33,193 nucleotides of DNA from an uncultured Clostridia bacterium (GTDB lineage Bacteria > Bacillota > Clostridia > TANB77 > CAG-465). The stretch's first letter is position 1, and every line of letters begins with the position of its first letter. A model generated the notes under the pieces. It was not told where the DNA came from. It ran no database searches and worked only from the letters and a program-made list of their open reading frames with translations. A program made the translations under genes and the position numbers. This document shows, piece by piece, positions 1 through 7,477 of this stretch. The stretch lies in contig CANROM010000004.1 of assembly GCA_947632225.1 (NCBI GenBank), forward strand, positions 1-33,193, given 5' to 3'.

Positions 1-71
1 CCCAAAATCAATATATTTTGTACCATTATATAATAAATATTCTTTTTTTTTGGAGATAATTCCTATAATAT

Positions 72-98
72 AAAAAAAGAATACAAATATGTATTCTT
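72..98 (-). terminator. Rho-independent terminator of the MBL-fold gene
   Basis: On the minus strand an 8-bp stem (AAGAATAC / GTATTCTT) is followed by a run of seven T. The stem begins at the stop codon of the MBL-fold gene, so it should end that single-gene transcript. Confidence 0.75.
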
Positions 99-864
99 AT
101 TTTAGTATTTCGTAGCTCTTATCTACTTTCACTAAGTGCACATCTTTTCCTTTTGGAAATTTATTCACATAATCTTCCGGCTTATATAAAATTCTTAGAT
201 GTGTGGCAAAAACAGTTTTAACTTTTAGGCTGCATGTGTCAGCTATTATCTTATCTGTCATTCCATGATAGTTTCTAAATGACTTAAATCTTTTTGTAGG
301 ATATCCCGCATCTATTAGTACAGCATCTGTTCCTTCTACAAATTCTTCTAAGTCTTTAGAATATCTTGCAACGTCTGATGTATATACAAATGTTTTATCT
401 TTATGTTGAATTTTAGTAGCAAATGATTCTCCCTTATGTAGTGTTTTGCAAAATGTAAAATTGCATCCATCAATACTAAACTCAACAAAATGGTTTAGTG
501 CCTTGACGTCATACACGCTCTTTTGAGCTTTCACAATGGTATACAAAATACTTTTCCTAGGAAGATATACTTGTACTCTTTTTTTATTTTTATGAAACAA
601 ATTATATATATATAAATATGGAGCTAATAATAGCAAAGAAAAGTTATGATCTACATGATTGTGCGATATGATAAATAGTACATTGTTCATATCTATATTT
701 TCTTTCTTGACCACTCTTAAAAACTTTAAAAATACTCCAGCACCAAAATCTAAGAAGATATCTTTGCTAAAACCTAATAACCTATAGCAAGTACTCTTAT
801 GTTTGCCAAATGTACATATATTAGGCGAATAATTTCCAAGAACATAAAATACAAAATTATTCAT
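97..864 (-). CDS. MBL-fold metallohydrolase
   Basis: A 255-residue protein of the metallo-beta-lactamase superfamily. The metal-binding motif HNHVDH is at residues 68-73, and a later TSD (about residue 163) and YHGMTD segment can supply the bridging Asp and final His. There is no signal peptide, so it should be cytoplasmic. The general layout resembles RNase Z/UlaG-type hydrolases, but the substrate cannot be read from the sequence. The start is supported by AAGGGGTGA about 6 nt upstream. It appears monocistronic, with its own terminator, and is divergent from the next gene. Family assignment is firm; specific function is unknown. Confidence 0.85.
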   Translation of the reverse strand: MNNFVFYVLGNYSPNICTFGKHKSTCYRLLGFSKDIFLDFGAGVFLKFLRVVKKENIDMNNVLFIISHNHVDHNFSLLLLAPYLYIYNLFHKNKKRVQVYLPRKSILYTIVKAQKSVYDVKALNHFVEFSIDGCNFTFCKTLHKGESFATKIQHKDKTFVYTSDVARYSKDLEEFVEGTDAVLIDAGYPTKRFKSFRNYHGMTDKIIADTCSLKVKTVFATHLRILYKPEDYVNKFPKGKDVHLVKVDKSYEILK

Positions 865-998
865 TCTATCACCCCTTATAAATTATTATTGGGCTATTTT
901 ATCGAAAATACTCACATATTATACCACAACAATTACTTTTTGAAAAGATTTTACGAGCATATTTTTAATTGCCACTTGTTTTCCAATAGCCTCCAAAT

Positions 999-1027
999 TT
1001 GGATTTTACATAAAAATATGGTATAAT
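999..1027 (+). promoter_or_regulatory. Sigma-A-like promoter of the LURP-one-like gene
   Basis: TTGGAT, a 17-bp spacer and TATAAT lie about 75 bp before the start codon. The -10 is perfect and the -35 is half matched. Confidence 0.5.
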
Positions 1028-1101
1028 TATATTAGAAATTTTTTTATAAAGTTTACAGGTGAATGCTGTAAACTGTATTTAATGGGAGGATATGATTATA
1101 T

Positions 1102-1713
1102 ATGGAGAAAATAAAAGATTTCTTAAAAGATGCGTTTGTCGTTGTGTTTATGGTAGTAGTACCAATTATTGTTATTGTAACTAGTAATGTTAAAAGCAAC
1201 TTAGAAAACTCAACTGTTTATGATTGTGATTATCATGCATTAGACTTTTTACGTACTACAATTGAAGTAAAAGATAGTGAAGGTAATGACTATGCAACTA
1301 TTCAAAGTGAACATGTAAAGGTTTTAGTAGTAGACCCACTTGTTATGAGAAACACTCAAAATGAAGTTATTGGTGAAGCTGGTGATAAATATGATTTTAT
1401 CGAACAAGATTCACATGCAATTTCTATTAAAGATGAATTTTATATTCAAATGAGTGGTAATCTTAAAGTGTTTGGTGATCTTTATTATCTTTATGATGCT
1501 AACGGAGAAAAGATTGGTGAAGCTGATTTTAACAACTGGGGTACTAACGGAGTCATCAAAGATACAACTGGTAAAACAATTGCTGAATACAACTCTGGAT
1601 GGTTACGTAAAGACTACACAGTAACAATTTCAAATGACACTGATATTGATACAGATGCTATACTATTAGTATTTGCTTCATATGCAAGTGACTACGCATA
1701 CGACAACGACTAA
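1102..1713 (+). CDS. Membrane-anchored LURP-one/tubby-like protein
   Basis: A 203-residue protein. Residues about 10-29 form one hydrophobic segment (FVVVFMVVVPIIVIVTS), followed by a beta-rich domain with repeated hairpins such as LYDANGEKIGEAD and IKDTTGKTIAEYN. This strand-turn-strand pattern, with 'D.G..ig' turns, is what LURP-one-related (LOR, tubby-fold) proteins look like, but I infer the family from pattern only. A phospholipid-scramblase-like or membrane-lipid role is possible and unproven. GGGAGG precedes the ATG. It has its own promoter and a terminator shared with the convergent dnaI-like gene. Confidence 0.6.
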   Translation: MEKIKDFLKDAFVVVFMVVVPIIVIVTSNVKSNLENSTVYDCDYHALDFLRTTIEVKDSEGNDYATIQSEHVKVLVVDPLVMRNTQNEVIGEAGDKYDFIEQDSHAISIKDEFYIQMSGNLKVFGDLYYLYDANGEKIGEADFNNWGTNGVIKDTTGKTIAEYNSGWLRKDYTVTISNDTDIDTDAILLVFASYASDYAYDND

Positions 1714-1741
1714 AAAAGACGGTTAAATAACCGTCCTTTTT
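1712..1741. terminator. Bidirectional terminator between convergent genes
   Basis: An 8-bp perfect stem GACGGTTA / TAACCGTC (1718-1735) has A-rich sequence on the left and T-rich sequence on the right. It gives a U-tail on either strand and serves both the LURP-one-like gene and the dnaI-like gene. Confidence 0.8.
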
Positions 1742-2748
1742 TATTTATTTGCAATTTTCTTTTTTAATAGTCTTATATCTTCACCTACAAATCTACATAT
1801 CATAAAGTCACCAACAAATCTTGAAAAAATACGTTCCTCATATTCTCTTTTTATTTCTTGTGGTGTAAGATTAGTAGATATTAGTATTTTCTTATTTTTT
1901 AGAAGTCTTGTATTTAATATATTAAATAGTTCGCTAAACTTTGCACTATTCATTGCTTCTGTTCCAAGGTCATCTATAATTAAAAGGTCTACCTCAAATA
2001 TTTTATCATACTCATCTTTTTCATCCTCAGTTTTATTAAATTTAAACTTATAGTCTGTCATTTTATCTAAAAGTATTGGTGCAGTTTGATAAATTACAGA
2101 TTTTCCTTGTTTTATTACTTCTGCTGCTATACAGTTTGCAAGGAATGTCTTACCAAGTCCTGTACTACCTGTAAAAAGTAAATTTTTCTGTTCTGGATCA
2201 TCCAAATTATGTGAGAATTTATATGCAAGCTTTCTTATTGCATCTATATTTTCAAGTGGAGACTTATCTATCCCATATTTTTCTTTATCATTGCAAGTAG
2301 AATAATATCCATAGTCAAAAGTCTCAAAGTTTTCCTCTTTAATTTTTGAAAGATTAGATTGTTTAAAAGACTCATTTATTAGCTGTTGACTAAAGCAACT
2401 GCAAATCTTATTTTCAAAATATCCAGTATCATTGCATTTTGAGCACTCATATTTAGGCTCAAAATCTTTTCTAGTCATGCCGATTTTTTTAAGTTCTTCA
2501 TCATATTCAAAGTTTAATTTAGCAAGTTCTACCTCAAGCTTTTGTTGTTCTACCTCACGAGATAAATCGTCTGAAAATATCCTAGCTTTAGCAGATTTTA
2601 AAGATATTGTATTGATTTCATCCTCAATTTGTGCAAGTCTTGGGTTATTATCATATACACTCTGCTTGAATTTTTTTGCTTCACTTATAGCTCTTTGTCT
2701 TTTAATATCATAATCTCTTTCTACTTTTCTATAAACGCTTCCTTGCAT
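1741..2748 (-). CDS. dnaI: DnaI/DnaC-like replicative helicase loader ATPase
   Basis: A 335-residue AAA+ ATPase of the DnaC/DnaI family, which loads the replicative helicase onto DNA. It has an N-terminal coiled region (to about residue 90), a zinc-type cysteine cluster (C102, C105, C116, C118 in CSKCNDTGYFENKICSC), Walker A GSTGLGKT at 194-201 and Walker B LLIIDD at 255-260. The length and the Zn ribbon fit Firmicute DnaI. AGGAGGTG lies upstream of the start. It follows the DnaD-like gene by 14 bp, so the two are almost certainly co-transcribed, as helicase-loading partners often are. The only uncertainty is which cellular or element-derived loader it is. Confidence 0.9.
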   Translation of the reverse strand: MQGSVYRKVERDYDIKRQRAISEAKKFKQSVYDNNPRLAQIEDEINTISLKSAKARIFSDDLSREVEQQKLEVELAKLNFEYDEELKKIGMTRKDFEPKYECSKCNDTGYFENKICSCFSQQLINESFKQSNLSKIKEENFETFDYGYYSTCNDKEKYGIDKSPLENIDAIRKLAYKFSHNLDDPEQKNLLFTGSTGLGKTFLANCIAAEVIKQGKSVIYQTAPILLDKMTDYKFKFNKTEDEKDEYDKIFEVDLLIIDDLGTEAMNSAKFSELFNILNTRLLKNKKILISTNLTPQEIKREYEERIFSRFVGDFMICRFVGEDIRLLKKKIANK

Positions 2749-2762
2749 ATTTTCACCTCCTA

Positions 2763-3731
2763 CTATAAGTTATCATAAAAGTCATCTGTACTATCATACT
2801 CACGTTGCGAGTAACTTTGGTAACTTTTTTTCTTTGGTTCAGAAGTTTTTTTACTTTCTAAAGTTTTGCTTGTAGTCTTTGGTTGCATTTCGTCTTGCTC
2901 TATTTCTTGAACACTAGTAAAGCCTTTATCATGCCAGCTAGTTATTATTGCATCTATATATTTAATTGATGGGTTAGTTGTAGAAGTACTTCTTTTTAGT
3001 CCCTCCTCAATTATGTTAAAATCATAATTATATGTATCAGTCCATTTTTGAATATATGCTTCTTCATACTTAGATAAGTTCCTATTAAGACCTAATGCTT
3101 TTACTATTTTTTGCTTAGTCTTTAAGAATTTATCATATTTTTCTAGAAACCCTTCAAGTTGCTCAAATGTTTTAACACCACCATTTGACCAAGTCTCAGC
3201 AACTGCATAAACATATTTTTTGTTTAATGCTTTTCTTTCCTTACAATATTGGAAAAGAGCTATCATTACATCCTCAGAAAATGAATATGACTTAAATAAG
3301 TTACCTATGTCAGTATACCAGCCAAGTGTCATCACGCCGTTAAAGAAGCTCTCATTTATAGCATTAACTGCTGCTGTTCTTTTTCTTTCAAGCTCTGTTT
3401 GTGCTCTATTAGTTCTTGTGTCAAACTTAGGTGTATACAACTTGTTTATCTCAGTCTCTTTTAAATCTACAACAACATAGCCTTGTGAGTTTTTAGCAAT
3501 TAACTCTTCTACTTCTAGCACTTCTAGGGCTGACTTAAATTCCTCAGGAGTCATATTCAAATCTTTAGCTACATTTTCACTTTCAACTTCAATTCCCTTT
3601 TGCAACAAATATAATACGTATATATATACTTTAATGTCATTTGCTTGTAGTGATTTCATATTATTTAGAATAAATAAATCTGGTATTTGTGTATCACCAA
3701 GCTCAAGTTTGTTTTTCTGTATAAACTTCAT
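2763..3731 (-). CDS. DnaD/DnaB-type primosomal protein
   Basis: A 322-residue primosome protein. The N-terminal 110 residues look like a winged-helix domain (helices around VAKDLNMTPEEFKSALEVLE). Two DnaD-type modules follow, each ending in the family signature YxxxIxxxW: YVYAVAETW near residue 173 and YIDAIITSW near 258. The C-terminus is a charged, low-complexity tail. In Firmicutes DnaD/DnaB proteins remodel origin DNA and recruit the helicase-loader complex, which fits the DnaI-like gene directly downstream. The start is supported by GGGAGA. It lies 61 bp after the PrgI-like gene and may be transcribed with that set. Two DnaD modules in one chain resemble B. subtilis DnaB more than DnaD. 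Confidence 0.85.
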   Translation of the reverse strand: MKFIQKNKLELGDTQIPDLFILNNMKSLQANDIKVYIYVLYLLQKGIEVESENVAKDLNMTPEEFKSALEVLEVEELIAKNSQGYVVVDLKETEINKLYTPKFDTRTNRAQTELERKRTAAVNAINESFFNGVMTLGWYTDIGNLFKSYSFSEDVMIALFQYCKERKALNKKYVYAVAETWSNGGVKTFEQLEGFLEKYDKFLKTKQKIVKALGLNRNLSKYEEAYIQKWTDTYNYDFNIIEEGLKRSTSTTNPSIKYIDAIITSWHDKGFTSVQEIEQDEMQPKTTSKTLESKKTSEPKKKSYQSYSQREYDSTDDFYDNL

Positions 3732-3792
3732 AAACTAATCTCCCATGATTCTTGGGCTAATTATATCACTTTATTACGAAATTTACAATATA

Positions 3793-4131
3793 CTACCTTT
3801 TTACATTTTTCTTGTATACAGTGCCTACAGTTCCTTTTTCCATTTCTTTTATATATATACCTTTATTCATACAATACTTAAGTATTACAAGTAGCTTGTC
3901 CACTATACACTCCTCATTAAAATTTAATATTATAAACACAACAGCAGGAGTAAGTAAAATTGAGATAATATACACTCTTAAAATAATTTTTATATTTAGG
4001 CTTATAACGATTTTAAGTATTATAAAAAAATATATTAATAGTACTACCATAGTCTTATAATCTATGAGTCCCATCCACTTGCTTTTTCTATTATAAAAAT
4101 TGTATATCTCCTGCTTATTTATTCTTTCCAT
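3793..4131 (-). CDS. Small two-helix membrane protein, PrgI/VirB3-like
   Basis: Third gene of a T4SS-like set; 112 residues from the start chosen here. The track start at 4152 is less likely, because GGTGGAG lies just before the internal ATG at 4131. Two adjacent hydrophobic segments (TMVVLLIYFFIILKIVISL and IILRVYIISILLTPAVVFIIL) are followed by a basic cytosolic tail. Size, two-helix layout and position after VirB2- and VirB6-like genes are those of the PrgI/VirB3 inner-membrane subunit of Gram-positive type IV systems. I infer the family from topology and neighbours rather than from a diagnostic motif. It overlaps the upstream gene by about 13 bp, implying translational coupling. Confidence 0.5.
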   Translation of the reverse strand: MERINKQEIYNFYNRKSKWMGLIDYKTMVVLLIYFFIILKIVISLNIKIILRVYIISILLTPAVVFIILNFNEECIVDKLLVILKYCMNKGIYIKEMEKGTVGTVYKKNVKR

Positions 4132-4913
4132 ATCTTCTCCACCACATAACAATTTAGCTTACTAATAAACAATAAAGTACCTATTAGAACAACACTATAT
4201 ATGCTCTTATCCTCTTTTGCTGTAATTGGTATAAACAGTATTACTTTATTTATTGTTTGCACACTTAAACAAAAAACAAACAATTTTATCCACATTTTAC
4301 ACAGTCCCTGTGTTTCTTTTAGTAATGATAGAAGTATTAAAAACGGTGAAAGCATTATACTTATATTTATATAAACATACCTTATAGAGAAGATAATAAG
4401 AAGATTTATTACATAGATGCAAATTATAAGCTTAGAAAGTCCTTCAACATTTATTTTATCATCAAGCATAAAATATTCTTCAACACTCTTAATATCTGCT
4501 GGCAGTACTTTATAATTTATTTTTTTATCTGCTATTTCTTCTAGCATACTAGATATTAAACTAGTAAAATTGTAGTTAATATTTACTATTTCTTTGCATA
4601 TATCATAGCTACTTTGACTTATAATTAGAATAATAACAATTTTAAAAATAAAGCGATAGAACCCCATTACTTCATTACCATTATATAATGAGAGTAGCAT
4701 TTTACACGTACTGTATAATATAATTCCAAATAACGTCATATTTAAAAGTAAAAATATATAGTTTAAGCACTCACTGGAAGTAATTGTCTTTATTGGCTCT
4801 TTTAAAAAGATATCTTCGCTTATATTTGAAATTTCATCTATAAGCTCGTATCCTCTACTTTCTACTGAGGTATATAACTTATTTAATAGTTCATTAAAAT
4901 TTTCAGTATTCAT
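4119..4913 (-). CDS. Polytopic membrane protein, VirB6/TrbL-like
   Basis: A 264-residue integral membrane protein with about five or six hydrophobic segments (around residues 48-70, 85-103, 160-180, 181-197, 206-226 and 238-255). The stretch IRYVYINISIMLSPFLILLS, then a tryptophan and a VQ-containing helix, resembles the conserved core of TrbL/VirB6 proteins of Firmicute conjugative systems (R-Y-hydrophobic-SPF...W.k...VQ). Its ATG overlaps the stop of the pilin-like gene in TAATG, so translation is coupled. No VirB4, VirD4 or relaxase gene is visible within 5 kb on either side, so this does not look like a full conjugation locus. A different polytopic family remains possible. Confidence 0.55.
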   Translation of the reverse strand: MNTENFNELLNKLYTSVESRGYELIDEISNISEDIFLKEPIKTITSSECLNYIFLLLNMTLFGIILYSTCKMLLSLYNGNEVMGFYRFIFKIVIILIISQSSYDICKEIVNINYNFTSLISSMLEEIADKKINYKVLPADIKSVEEYFMLDDKINVEGLSKLIICIYVINLLIIFSIRYVYINISIMLSPFLILLSLLKETQGLCKMWIKLFVFCLSVQTINKVILFIPITAKEDKSIYSVVLIGTLLFISKLNCYVVEKIWKE

Positions 4914-5242
4914 TATTTTATTATCGCATCAACAAATTTAACTATCAGATCTAATGATTCTATTGCTGCGTATCCTATAATGCTGTTGATAATGATTTTC
5001 TTACCTAAAATCATTTTCTGCTCATCTCCAAAACTTAGTTTTCTAACTAAAATACCAGATGCTATGCATACACTTGCTATTGGAGTTGCTAGTTTTTCAA
5101 TATACTCCTTAATTCTTTTAAATGCCGAGTTTATCTTATTTACAAGAGTCGGCGTTGTTGCAGCAAATACATCTGTAAGCATTATACCAAAAAGAGCTAT
5201 TAGTATAACACACCCTAAAATTTTTACTTTCAATACAACCAC
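4913..5242 (-). CDS. VirB2/TrbC pilin-like small membrane protein
   Basis: A 109-residue protein with an N-terminal signal-like helix (ILGCVILIALFGIMLTDVFA) and a possible cleavage site after VFA. Two more hydrophobic stretches (ATPIASVCIASGILV and IIINSIIGYAAIESLDLIVKF) follow, separated by a short polar loop GDEQKMILGKK. This layout and the G-K-K...SIIGYA pattern are typical of TrbC/VirB2 T4SS subunits. The start is uncertain: the GTG at 5242 sits only about 2 nt after AAAGGA, so the TTG at 5233 (three codons in) may be used. First gene of the T4SS-like set, with a structured leader upstream. Confidence 0.55.
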   Translation of the reverse strand: MVVLKVKILGCVILIALFGIMLTDVFAATTPTLVNKINSAFKRIKEYIEKLATPIASVCIASGILVRKLSFGDEQKMILGKKIIINSIIGYAAIESLDLIVKFVDAIIK

Positions 5243-5249
5243 GTCCTTT

Positions 5250-5440
5250 CAAAAAAAGTTGTGATTCAAGTAAAAATGTACCTAGCATAGTTTATTTTAT
5301 TCTCCCACACAATAATTAAAACTCACAAGAGGGTACATTTAAGAAACAATATATAAAAAGGAAAAATAAAAAAGATAAAAATACATAATTAGAAAATAAA
5401 CAAAATGATTAAAAAATGCTGATTAAAAACTTGAATCACG
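5250..5440 (-). ncRNA. Candidate structured RNA or attenuated leader upstream of the VirB2-like gene
   Basis: This stretch has no ORF but holds two nested perfect inverted repeats: an outer 11-bp pair GTGATTCAAGT (5261-5271) / ACTTGAATCAC (5429-5439) and an inner 9-bp pair AAATGTACC (5274-5282) / GGTACATTT (5332-5340). Read on the minus strand, the outer stem closes just before AACTTTTTTTG, a U-tail. A promoter-like TTGTTA-N17-TAATAT ends right where the 5' arm starts. That predicts an RNA of about 180 nt with a closing stem, an inner stem-loop and a terminator, placed just before the pilin-like gene. It could be a free small RNA or a leader that controls read-through. No known RNA family is recognised. 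Confidence 0.45.
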
Positions 5441-5446
5441 CATATA

Positions 5447-5475
5447 ATATTAACACGTGACTTTTCGACTAACAA
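5447..5475 (-). promoter_or_regulatory. Promoter-like sequence for the structured RNA / T4SS-like operon
   Basis: On the minus strand, TTGTTA, 17 bp and TAATAT place the predicted transcript start at about 5440, next to the outer stem of the structured RNA. The boxes are imperfect; the coincidence with the stem is the main support. Confidence 0.4.
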
Positions 5476-5586
5476 TAGTAAATAGTGCATATGATAAAAC
5501 TAGAATCTACATAAAAATACTTTTGTAGAAATAAGTAAACCAGCCCTTTATTTTTGCTCTTTTTTTGCAATTTTTTTAAAAAACTA

Positions 5587-5615
5587 TTGACAAGTATTTC
5601 AATTTGTAGTATTAT
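5587..5615 (+). promoter_or_regulatory. Strong sigma-A promoter of the tRNA operon
   Basis: TTGACA, a 17-bp spacer and TATTAT lie about 43 bp before the first tRNA. Confidence 0.8.
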
Positions 5616-5657
5616 ATATGCGCAGTCAGTTGAGAAACTGATTGTATATACTTTGAT

Positions 5658-5733
5658 GGGCCATTAGCTCAGTTGGCAGAGCACTTGACTTTTAATCAAG
5701 TTGTCCGCAGTTCGAATCTGCGATGGCTCACCA
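5658..5733 (+). tRNA. tRNA-Lys(TTT)
   Basis: A 76-nt cloverleaf with acceptor GGGCCAT / ATGGCTC, anticodon arm CTTGA-CTTTTAA-TCAAG, GTTCGAATC T-loop, and encoded CCA. First gene of a three-tRNA operon. Confidence 0.95.
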
Positions 5734-5739
5734 GAATGG

Positions 5740-5814
5740 GGCCCGTTGGTCAATCGGTTAAGACATCGCCCTTTCACGGCGGAGTGAGGAGTTCGACTCT
5801 CCTACGGGTCACCA
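5740..5814 (+). tRNA. tRNA-Glu(TTC)
   Basis: A 75-nt cloverleaf with acceptor GGCCCGT / ACGGGTC, anticodon loop CTTTCAC, GTTCGACTC T-loop, and encoded CCA. It starts 6 nt after tRNA-Lys. Confidence 0.95.
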
Positions 5815-5826
5815 TATAAAGTATAT

Positions 5827-5902
5827 GCTGGAATAGCTCAGCTGGTAGAGCAACGGTCTTGTAAACCGTAGGTCCTCAGTTCGAATCTGAGTTTCAGCTC
5901 CA
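5827..5902 (+). tRNA. tRNA-Thr(TGT)
   Basis: A 76-nt cloverleaf with acceptor GCTGGAA / TTTCAGC, anticodon arm ACGGT-CTTGTAA-ACCGT, GTTCGAATC T-loop, and encoded CCA. Last gene of the tRNA operon. Confidence 0.95.
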
Positions 5903-5915
5903 TCTAAACAGTGGT

Positions 5916-5949
5916 AATCAAGCAACTTTTATGTTGCTTGATTTTTTTA
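5916..5949 (+). terminator. Terminator of the tRNA operon
   Basis: Stem AATCAAGCAAC / GTTGCTTGATT (11 bp) with a 6-nt loop, followed by TTTTTT. It lies 13 nt after tRNA-Thr. Confidence 0.9.
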
Positions 5950-5951
5950 TG

Positions 5952-5983
5952 CAAAAAAAGAGGTAAGCTTTATTCCTACCTCT
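5952..5983 (-). terminator. Terminator of the subtilase gene
   Basis: On the minus strand AGAGGTA / TACCTCT with an 11-nt loop is followed by seven T. The stem overlaps the last codons and stop of the subtilase gene. Confidence 0.75.
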
Positions 5984-7331
5984 CTCTTTGCATATTTATT
6001 TGATTTCTATTTTTTTCTTCTTTAACTCTATCTAGATTATCAATAAGTTTTGAAGAATTATTATATATATCAACATACCTTGAATCAGTTTGTGATTTTA
6101 TCCTATTTTGTTCGTTTATTTGCCTTACAATTCCCTCAGGATTTATAACTTTTAATTGGGATGGACTTTCTATTGCTGTGTTCCTACAAACTTCACAAAA
6201 CTCATCATATGTAACGTATTTATCCATTTGTCTTGCCACTGCATACATTGCGCTAGCTTGTGGAATTGCCCAGCTCCTACTTGCATAAGCTCTATATACT
6301 TTTCCTCCATTACAATCATTTTGTGAATAAGTAATACCGCCAGACACAATATTAACCTCACCTTGTTTGCGCATTGCACTAACTCTTCTTAAAGAATTCT
6401 CGTATTCTTCTTTGCTTTTTAATGAATTCTTTAAAATTTCAATTCTTTCATTAAATTCCTTTTCGCTGAAAGAACCTTTAAATTTATCTACATTATCTAA
6501 GTCTCTCTTAATTTTGATTTTTGCAGCTTCATATTCCTCATCTGTTATACTAAATGAATCTGGTTTATTATAGTTTCCACCATGACAATTACACTGGTCA
6601 AAAGTCTTACCAAATCTTATGCTATCTACAAATTCACAGCCTTTACTTTTTAGTTCTTCTACCAATCCATTACTTATTTCTTTTTCAGTCTTTCCATTTA
6701 ACATACTGATACGTCCAATTGATGATGACATAGAAATTATATCTGGAACTTTTCCATCTTTGCCTATGCTTTTTAAAAATTCGTATCTGTACTGGTAAAA
6801 CTTTTCAAAGTTATCGCAATCTGCTTGAGATGCGTCAAAGCTAATGCTAGCTCCAGGAGCTATATGTTTGAAAATGCTTGTAACAGACATTCCATGCATA
6901 TGGCTCATATTCTTATCCTCTTCAAAGCTATCATTATATTTAATATCTTTAAATTGTTCACTAGTATGATCAAAAGGAGTATCCACAATTAAAACATTAA
7001 CGCCTTTTCCAGTAATTCCAGCTTTGTGTAAATCTTGCATACAACTATAGTAATTCTCACATTCTTTTAATATTTTATCTGGATGAAACTTTTCATTTTG
7101 CTCTTTTGAAAATATAGTATTTGTATCAAAAGAAAGCTGTAAAAATTTCTCATATGAGAGTTTTGACATATCTATCTCTGATACGTCCTTACCACAAATA
7201 CCATATAATCTTATATCCGAAAATTGCATATTTTCATAATGCTCATTTATCTTATTTACAAACTCATCATCTATGACTTTAGGTATTTTTATATTATCCA
7301 CAACCTCCCAATAGTCTGTCTTATATTGCAT
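5976..7331 (-). CDS. Divergent subtilisin-like (S8) serine protease, apparently cytoplasmic
   Basis: A 451-residue protein from the ATG at 7331, which has AGAGGTGA at good spacing; the track start nine codons upstream lacks a ribosome site. The three subtilase motifs can be found in order, each diverged: Asp in VNVLIVDTPFD (classical VAVIDTGID), His in MSHMHGMSVTSI (HGTHVAGI) and Ser in SRSWAIPQASAMYA (GTSMASPHVAG). About 120 residues, largely charged and helical, separate the His and Ser regions (EAAKIKIKRDLDNVDKFKG...). No signal peptide or transmembrane segment is visible, so it may act inside the cell or leave by another route. It is monocistronic, with its own terminator. Family call is good; activity and substrate are unknown. 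Confidence 0.75.
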   Translation of the reverse strand: MQYKTDYWEVVDNIKIPKVIDDEFVNKINEHYENMQFSDIRLYGICGKDVSEIDMSKLSYEKFLQLSFDTNTIFSKEQNEKFHPDKILKECENYYSCMQDLHKAGITGKGVNVLIVDTPFDHTSEQFKDIKYNDSFEEDKNMSHMHGMSVTSIFKHIAPGASISFDASQADCDNFEKFYQYRYEFLKSIGKDGKVPDIISMSSSIGRISMLNGKTEKEISNGLVEELKSKGCEFVDSIRFGKTFDQCNCHGGNYNKPDSFSITDEEYEAAKIKIKRDLDNVDKFKGSFSEKEFNERIEILKNSLKSKEEYENSLRRVSAMRKQGEVNIVSGGITYSQNDCNGGKVYRAYASRSWAIPQASAMYAVARQMDKYVTYDEFCEVCRNTAIESPSQLKVINPEGIVRQINEQNRIKSQTDSRYVDIYNNSSKLIDNLDRVKEEKNRNQINMQRER

Positions 7332-7446
7332 AATTTCACCTCTTATTAATACATTCATATTTTAACATTAAAAAATAGTTATATCAAGTGCATGCAAATT
7401 AAGAGTATTTAATTATTACAATGTATTTTATTCTTTTCATTATATC

Positions 7447-7477
7447 AAAAAATACACTCTTAGCAGAGTGTATTTTT
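7447..7477 (-). terminator. Terminator of the metallophosphoesterase pair
   Basis: Stem AAAATACACTCT / AGAGTGTATTTT with a 4-nt loop is followed by T-rich sequence on the minus strand. It overlaps the stop of the downstream paralogue. Confidence 0.8.

Noticed and set aside
799-1026. 75-residue plus-strand ORF, and similar serine/leucine/isoleucine-rich ORFs opposite mutS, mutL, miaA, dnaI and others
   Set aside because: These are frame shadows of AT-rich genes: no ribosome sites, low-complexity composition and full overlap with real genes or promoters.
3793-5242. SpoIIIA-type sporulation proteins
   Set aside because: The gene sizes, single small signal-bearing protein and SPF/VQ pattern fit VirB2/VirB6/PrgI better than SpoIIIAC/AD/AE, and no spoIIIAA ATPase is adjacent.
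5250-5440. 6S RNA
   Set aside because: Length and closing stem fit, but one side of the central region has about 85 unpaired U-rich bases and the other only 2, unlike the balanced bubble of 6S RNA. Kept only as an unnamed structured RNA.
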